Below are positions 49,314 through 53,661 of a stretch of 53,661 nt of DNA, one piece after another. A program made the translations under genes and the position numbers. Every line of letters starts with the position of its first letter. The stretch's first letter is position 1. The notes under the pieces were generated by a model that saw nothing but the letters and a program-made list of their open reading frames with translations, searched no databases and was not told the DNA's origin. Source of the DNA: Myxococcota bacterium (GTDB lineage: Bacteria; Myxococcota_A; UBA796; UBA2385); NCBI GenBank assembly GCA_023150805.1, contig JAKLKF010000043.1, positions 1 through 53,661 of the forward strand, given 5' to 3'.

Positions 49314-50117
49314 CTACTGGAAGCGGCGCAGCGCGTCCGTCACGACCGAGCGCAGGTCGGGGCGGTCGTGGCCGCCGCCGGGTGCCGCGGCCGGCGACCC
49401 CCAGGCAGGTGGGTCGTCGGGCGTGGGCGCGGGCGCGCGCGCCGGCTCGCTGGGGGGCCGCCCCTTGGCCGCCAGGGCGGCCACGTCCTCGGCCGGCAGG
49501 GGCCGCACGCCGCCGAGCTGCTGGGCGACCAGGGCGACGCGGGCCAGGTGCTCGACCAGCTCCATGCGCAGCAGGGCCTGCTCGAAGCTGCCGCCCACGG
49601 TGAGCACGCCGTGGCGGTCGAGCAGCACGGCGTCGGCCTGGGCCAGCGCGCGGGCCACCGCGCGGTCCCCCTCGGCGTCGCCCGGTCGGTGCCAGGGCAC
49701 GACCGGCAGGGTCGGCCCCAGGCTGACCACCGGCTCGGCCATGAAGGGGTGCGGGATGGGCATGCCCGCCACGGCGAAGCCCGTCGCCGTCGGCGGGTGC
49801 GCGTGCAGCACCACGCGGATGTCGGGGCGCGCCTCGAAGGCCGCCAGGTGCAGCGACAGCTCGCTGAAGGCGCGGCGGGTGCCCTCGACCACGCGCCGCT
49901 GCCCCTGGTCCTCGACGACGACGATCAGGCTCTCGGGCGTGACGTCGGCCTTGCTGACCGCGGTGGGGCTGCACAGCACGCGCGGGCCCGGCTCGCCGGG
50001 GTCGTCCAGGCGCGCCGAGAGGTTGCCGTCGTGGTTGGCCACCCAGCCCCGGGCGTGCAGGGCCCGGCTGGTGTGGACGAGGTCGCGCCGCAGCGCTTCG
50101 ATCATGGCGGGGGTCAT
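49314..50117 (-). CDS. Class II aldolase/adducin-family protein
   Basis: 267 residues. It begins with the family's helical segment (LRRDLVHTSRALHARGWV) and ANHDGNLSARL, the glycine-rich phosphate-binding region. VVLHAHPPTATGFA carries two of the zinc histidines, and VLLDRHGVLTVGGSFEQALLRMELVEHLAR the third. Members are L-fuculose-phosphate or ribulose-phosphate aldolases/epimerases and MtnB-type dehydratases. The Ala/Pro-rich C-terminal 50 residues are extra. No pathway partner is adjacent. It converges on the HhH gene with a 6-bp gap. Confidence 0.88.
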   Translation of the reverse strand: MTPAMIEALRRDLVHTSRALHARGWVANHDGNLSARLDDPGEPGPRVLCSPTAVSKADVTPESLIVVVEDQGQRRVVEGTRRAFSELSLHLAAFEARPDIRVVLHAHPPTATGFAVAGMPIPHPFMAEPVVSLGPTLPVVPWHRPGDAEGDRAVARALAQADAVLLDRHGVLTVGGSFEQALLRMELVEHLARVALVAQQLGGVRPLPAEDVAALAAKGRPPSEPARAPAPTPDDPPAWGSPAAAPGGGHDRPDLRSVVTDALRRFQ

Positions 50118-50233
50118 GGCGGGGGCAAGGTAGCACGGCGGCCCGTCCCAACGGGCATGATAGGCCCGCCCCGCGGCGAGGGGCGGCCGCGTGGGGTCGC
50201 CTGGACGGATCGGGGCAGGCGCGGGAGCCGGGC

Positions 50234-52711
50234 ATGGCCAGGTCGGTGGTGGTCGTCGGGGGCGGAGTGGCGGGGCTGACGGCGGCCTTCCACCTGGTGG
50301 AGCTGTGGCGGGAGGCCGGCGACGCGCACGGCGGCGAGCCCCTGGACCTGCGCATCCTGGCGCCCCTGGTCCCCACCGGCGGCGACGGCAGCGGCCTGGG
50401 CGGCAAGGCCATGAGCCGCGCCTTCACCGGCCCCCGCGACGCCCACGGCAACGAGCGCCTGCCCTTCTACGGCCCCATGCTGCCGCACAAGGGCACGGTG
50501 CCCCACGGCTACCACGTGGTCTGGGCCTACCCCAACCTGCGCCGCTTCCTGGGGGACGGCGCCCCCGACGAGCCCCACCCCCCGCTGGACGGCGGCCTGC
50601 TGCGCCCCCGCGGCGGCGCCGGCGCGCTCTCGGTCTTCCAGGGCATGGTCCAGGACCCCACCCCCGGCGGGCCCGGCATCGCCCTGATGGGGCTGTCGGA
50701 CCCCGACCGGCCCGAGACCGCCACCCTGCCGGCCACCCAGGCGCTCTACCGGCTCAAGGACACGCGCTTCGCCCGCGCCTTCGTCGGCCCCTTCGTCGAG
50801 CTGTTCGAGGGGCTGTCCGAGGGCGTCGACCCCCTCTTCTTCGCCGACCTGCTCTTCGCGCGGGAGGTCGACCTCGAGCTGCGCCTGGCGCTCGTCGCCG
50901 CCAGCCTGGTCGCCCGGCGCACCGACCCGGAGAACGACACGGTCCTGGTCGACGGCCAGCCCCGCCACCTGTGGGAGATCGAGTACGACACCTGGCTGGA
51001 GCTCGAGCTGCGGCGCTGGGGCAGCGCGGCCCTGGCGCGCCTGGGCGCGGCCCCCTTCCGCCGGTGGCTGGACGAGCTGCACGCCCGCCTGTGGCTGCTG
51101 GAGGCCCAGGCCGAGCGCGAAGCCGGCGGCGAGCACGGGGCCGGCTGGCTCGACCGCCTGGTCCGCGGCGTCCTGCCCCCCGGCCCCGAGGCGACCTACG
51201 GCGACGTGCGCCTGGTCGCCCAGGAGACCGAGCGGGTCCTGCGCGCGCTGCCCGGCGCCCTGCGCCGCCTGGTGAGCGGCGAGTACCCCGTCGCCGGCAC
51301 CCTGCACTTCCGCTTCGGCCCCGACGCCACCTTCACCAGCCCCTACTCCTACGACGCCGCCAGCGCCGTGCGCTCCCTGGCCTTCGTCTTCACCAGCCCG
51401 CGCTCGGCCCGGGTCTGGAGCGCCGACGGCGCCCAGATGCACCGGCTGTGGCTGCGCCTGTGGCAGCGCCTGGAGGCCGCCGCCGCCGCGACCGGCGGCC
51501 GGGTCACCCTGCACGTCGAGGCCGGGCGCGCCACCGCGCTCTCGCCCGACGGCGACGGCGTGCACCTCGCCCGCACCCCGATCGTCGGCCACGACTTCGG
51601 CCGCCACAGCGACCTGTCCTGGCCCCACGTGCCCGACCTGGCGCCCTGGGCCTCGCCCCAGGACCAGCCGCGGGAGCTGCGCGCCGACGCCGTCCTCACC
51701 GCCGTCGCCCCGCCGGACCTGCGCGCCCTGCTGCCCGCCAGCGCCGCCGCCGCCCGCGACGCCCTGGAGCCCCTGGAGGCCCACCACAACAGCACCCTGG
51801 AGATCGTGCTGTGGCTGCGGGAGCGCATCGAGTACGCCCCCTTCGCCCGCCAGGGCCTGGCCGGCAGCAGCATCACCGGCCTGGAGGGCGGCTGGTGCCT
51901 GCTGGCCGACTACAGCCAGGGCCTGTGGTCGCCCGAGGCGCTCGCCGCCGAGGACCCCTTCGGAGACGGCGCCTTCCAGGGCTCGGTGCTGGAGAGCTGC
52001 GGCGCCTGGGACGACCTCTTCGCCTGCGCCGACCGAGACGACGCCTACGGCTGGCCCGCCCAGGTCAAGCAGGCCCTGGCCGACCTGCTCTGCCGACCCG
52101 CGTGGTTCGACCGCACCGACGACCGCCCCTGGCCCGCCGACCCGATGGGCTGGCGCCAGCGCCGCGCCGAGGGCCAGTGGGCCCCCTCCCGGGCCGACGA
52201 CCCGGCCGCCCTGGAGGACTGGTTCGTCGCCGGCCGCTGGCTGGCCTGGCAGTTCCTGCGGCAGCTCTCGACCATCCAGAGCCTGGGCCCCCGCGCCGTG
52301 CGGCAGCTTGCCGGGGTCGCCGCCCTGCTCGACCCCCGCGGCCGCGACCGCGCCGAGCTGCTCGACCCGCCGACCGCCCTGCGCGACCAGGTCCGCTACG
52401 TCGTGATGCGCAACGCCAAGCCCCGCAACCGGATCTTCAGCCCCTCGGCCGGCACCTGGCCCCTGCGCCACGTCAGCGGCCTGCCCCTGCCCGGCCTGCC
52501 CCGGGTCTTCCCCGCCGGCGACTGGACCCGCAACGGCTGCGACGTCATCTGCATGGAGGCGGCCACGCTGTCGGGGATGCGCGCCGCGCGCGGCCTGTAC
52601 CAGGCGCTCACCGGCCAGCCCCCGCCCGCGTCGGCGCCGAGGCCCGTCCCGGTCATGCCGCGGGCCTCCTGGTACGACGGCCTGGACCCGCTCGCCCGGG
52701 GCCAGGGCTGA
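50234..52711 (+). CDS. FAD-dependent amine-oxidase/desaturase-like protein
   Basis: 825 residues, longer than usual for the family. The N-terminus is the FAD Rossmann motif SVVVVGGGVAGLTAAFHL, and the C-terminus has the matching FAD-closing motif LPRVFPAGDWTRNGCDVICMEAATLSGMRAARGL, typical of flavin amine oxidases and carotenoid-desaturase-like proteins. The GGLGGKAMSR-type segment normally next to the first motif appears as SGLGGKAMSRAF at about residue 53. The long middle part (helical, Arg/Trp-rich) is not recognised. It may act on a lipid or isoprenoid substrate; the lycopene-cyclase-like gene is 9.5 kb away, so a link is weak. It is divergent from the aldolase gene across a 116-bp gap. 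Confidence 0.78.
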   Translation: MARSVVVVGGGVAGLTAAFHLVELWREAGDAHGGEPLDLRILAPLVPTGGDGSGLGGKAMSRAFTGPRDAHGNERLPFYGPMLPHKGTVPHGYHVVWAYPNLRRFLGDGAPDEPHPPLDGGLLRPRGGAGALSVFQGMVQDPTPGGPGIALMGLSDPDRPETATLPATQALYRLKDTRFARAFVGPFVELFEGLSEGVDPLFFADLLFAREVDLELRLALVAASLVARRTDPENDTVLVDGQPRHLWEIEYDTWLELELRRWGSAALARLGAAPFRRWLDELHARLWLLEAQAEREAGGEHGAGWLDRLVRGVLPPGPEATYGDVRLVAQETERVLRALPGALRRLVSGEYPVAGTLHFRFGPDATFTSPYSYDAASAVRSLAFVFTSPRSARVWSADGAQMHRLWLRLWQRLEAAAAATGGRVTLHVEAGRATALSPDGDGVHLARTPIVGHDFGRHSDLSWPHVPDLAPWASPQDQPRELRADAVLTAVAPPDLRALLPASAAAARDALEPLEAHHNSTLEIVLWLRERIEYAPFARQGLAGSSITGLEGGWCLLADYSQGLWSPEALAAEDPFGDGAFQGSVLESCGAWDDLFACADRDDAYGWPAQVKQALADLLCRPAWFDRTDDRPWPADPMGWRQRRAEGQWAPSRADDPAALEDWFVAGRWLAWQFLRQLSTIQSLGPRAVRQLAGVAALLDPRGRDRAELLDPPTALRDQVRYVVMRNAKPRNRIFSPSAGTWPLRHVSGLPLPGLPRVFPAGDWTRNGCDVICMEAATLSGMRAARGLYQALTGQPPPASAPRPVPVMPRASWYDGLDPLARGQG

Positions 52712-52752
52712 TGGTGGCGCCGTGAGGAGCAGGCCGTGAGCAGGACCGGACC

Positions 52753-53661
52753 GTGAAGCCGGGCACCGTCATCGGCGGCGCCTTCGAGGTGCGACGCGCG
52801 CTGGGCGGCGGCGCCTCGGCCGAGGTCTTCCACGCCCTCGACCGCACCCACGGCTTCGAGGTCGCCATCAAGCTCTTCCCGCGATCGGGCCTGCGGGAGG
52901 AGGAGTTCCGGCGCGAGGCCGGGATCGCCATGCGCAACGTGCACCCCAACCTGGTGCGCCTGGTCGACGCCGGCGTGCACGAGGGCCGGCCCTGGCTGGC
53001 GCTGGAGTACGTCGACGGCATGAACGCCCGCGCCCTGCTGTACCGCGAGGGGCGCACCGTGCACGAGGTGCTCGACCTGGTCCGCCAGGTGCTCGCCGCG
53101 CTGGACGCGATGCACGGCGCCGGCCTGGTGCACGGCGACATCAAGCCCGAGAACGTCCTGGTCCAGGACCGCCACGTGCGCGTCGTCGACTTCGGGCGCA
53201 CCCGGCTGGGCCACGTCCTGCCCGGCGGCCGCACCCACGCCGGCACGCCGCCCTACATGCACCCCAGCCTGTTCCGCGGGCAGGCCCCCTCGCCCTCCAC
53301 CGACTGCTTCGCCGCCTGGGTCATGGCCTGGGAGCTGCTCACCTCCGAGCGCCCCTGGACCCGCGAGGAGCTGCAGGCCGAGGCGGAGCTGCCCACCCCT
53401 CCCCCCCTGCCCGACCCCGCCCTCGACCAGCTCGTGCGGGCCGGCCTGGACGGGCGCCTGGCCGACGCGCGCAGCGGCTGGCTGGCCACCAGCCGCTTCC
53501 TGGTCGGCCGCCGCGACCTGCCGCGCCCGCGAGCGGCCCCGCGAGCGCCGCGAGCAGAAGGAGGCGTCGAAACATCGCCTGAACGGAAGCACAAAAACCC
53601 GCCCTCATGCAAGGCTCGGACTGTGCTACATGCGGCCCGCCGGCTCGGCCCGCCACCCCCC
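52753..53661 (+). CDS. Ser/Thr protein kinase, Hanks type, runs off the window
   Basis: The frame is open from GTG 52753 to the window end. Kinase motifs are GGGASAEVF (Gly loop), VAIKLF (catalytic Lys), HGDIKPENVLV (catalytic loop, with Gly in place of Arg of HRD), VVDFGRTRLG (DFG), AGTPPYMHP and a long C-lobe helix WVMAWELLTSERPW. The kinase domain is complete by about 53520. From about 53533 the third-position G/C bias disappears, while other frames look more coding-like, so the true 3' end is uncertain; see findings. AGGA lies 7 nt before the GTG. Substrate unknown; such kinases are abundant in Myxococcota. Confidence 0.82.
   Translation, partial: MKPGTVIGGAFEVRRALGGGASAEVFHALDRTHGFEVAIKLFPRSGLREEEFRREAGIAMRNVHPNLVRLVDAGVHEGRPWLALEYVDGMNARALLYREGRTVHEVLDLVRQVLAALDAMHGAGLVHGDIKPENVLVQDRHVRVVDFGRTRLGHVLPGGRTHAGTPPYMHPSLFRGQAPSPSTDCFAAWVMAWELLTSERPWTREELQAEAELPTPPPLPDPALDQLVRAGLDGRLADARSGWLATSRFLVGRRDLPRPRAAPRAPRAEGGVETSPERKHKNPPSCKARTVLHAARRLGPPPP

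Noticed and set aside
50114..52471. 785-codon minus-strand open frame
   Set aside because: Exact shadow of the flavoprotein, composed mainly of Gly, Ala, Val and Gln; no domain recognised.
50234..52711. Classification as phytoene desaturase CrtI to pair with the lycopene-cyclase-like gene
   Set aside because: The FAD motifs fit, but the length (825) and the unrecognised middle region do not, and the genes are 9.5 kb apart with unrelated genes between.
53339..53579. Minus-strand gene with signal-peptide-like start MFRRLLLLAALAG
   Set aside because: After the first 20 residues it is the antisense of the kinase and has no coherent sequence. Kept only as part of the end-of-window anomaly.

Overview
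The window is a very GC-rich bacterial chromosome segment with strong G/C preference at third codon positions, almost no intergenic space and many 1-4 base start/stop overlaps. The gene set is that of a didermic, pilus-bearing delta-type proteobacterium, most likely Myxococcota or a near relative. It has TamA/TamB, a TonB-dependent receptor, many lipoboxes followed by Asp/Thr/Gly-rich linkers, a Hanks-type kinase, large TPR proteins and a pilMNOPQ operon. The phylum is inference; the envelope type is seen directly. I see no prophage, insertion sequence, integrase or CRISPR array.

Layout. Position 1-3131 (+): the 3' part of galU, then priA. Position 3143-22397 (-): one long co-directional run, pilM-N-O-P-Q, aroK, aroB, a lipoprotein, aroQ, accB, accC, a TPR protein, tRNA-Gly(CCC), tamB and tamA. 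A probable sigma70-type promoter lies ahead of pilM. Position 22672-26870 (+): a membrane protein with a decayed spermidine-synthase-like domain and TPRs, coupled to an SGNH hydrolase. Position 26878-33047 (-): a TonB-dependent receptor with a lipoprotein partner, a GT2 glycosyltransferase, EbfC, an SRPBCC protein, an M50 protease and a one-helix membrane protein. Position 33112-38633 (-): a four-gene cassette of DEAD-box helicase, two P-loop ATPases resembling BREX BrxD-type ATPases, and an unknown first gene broken by a 4-bp duplication. Position 38779-40760 (+): a pseudouridine synthase and a lycopene-cyclase-like flavoprotein. Position 40895-42260 (+): a DksA-type zinc-finger protein and methionine aminopeptidase, followed by the initiator tRNA (-). 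Position 42523-44313: a lipoprotein (-), then an exported carrier protein and a 4'-phosphopantetheinyl transferase (+), then tRNA-Arg(CCT) (-). Position 44489-49307 (+): exported proteins, namely a PHP-domain lipoprotein, a seven-repeat beta-propeller lipoprotein, a ComEC-like metallo-beta-lactamase, a DUF3006-like protein and a double helix-hairpin-helix protein. Position 49314-50117 (-): class II aldolase. Position 50234-53661 (+): a flavin amine-oxidase-like protein and a Ser/Thr kinase running off the window.

The two best candidates for little-described systems are the exported carrier protein fused by a CTGA overlap to its own phosphopantetheinyl transferase, and the stand-alone helicase/two-ATPase cassette without BREX methylase or phosphatase genes. 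Three genes (at 30996, 39555 and 43645) read best with CTG start codons, two of them embedded in CTGA stop/start overlaps; standard gene callers would truncate or mis-extend them. All functional statements rest on motif recognition by eye, with no database search.
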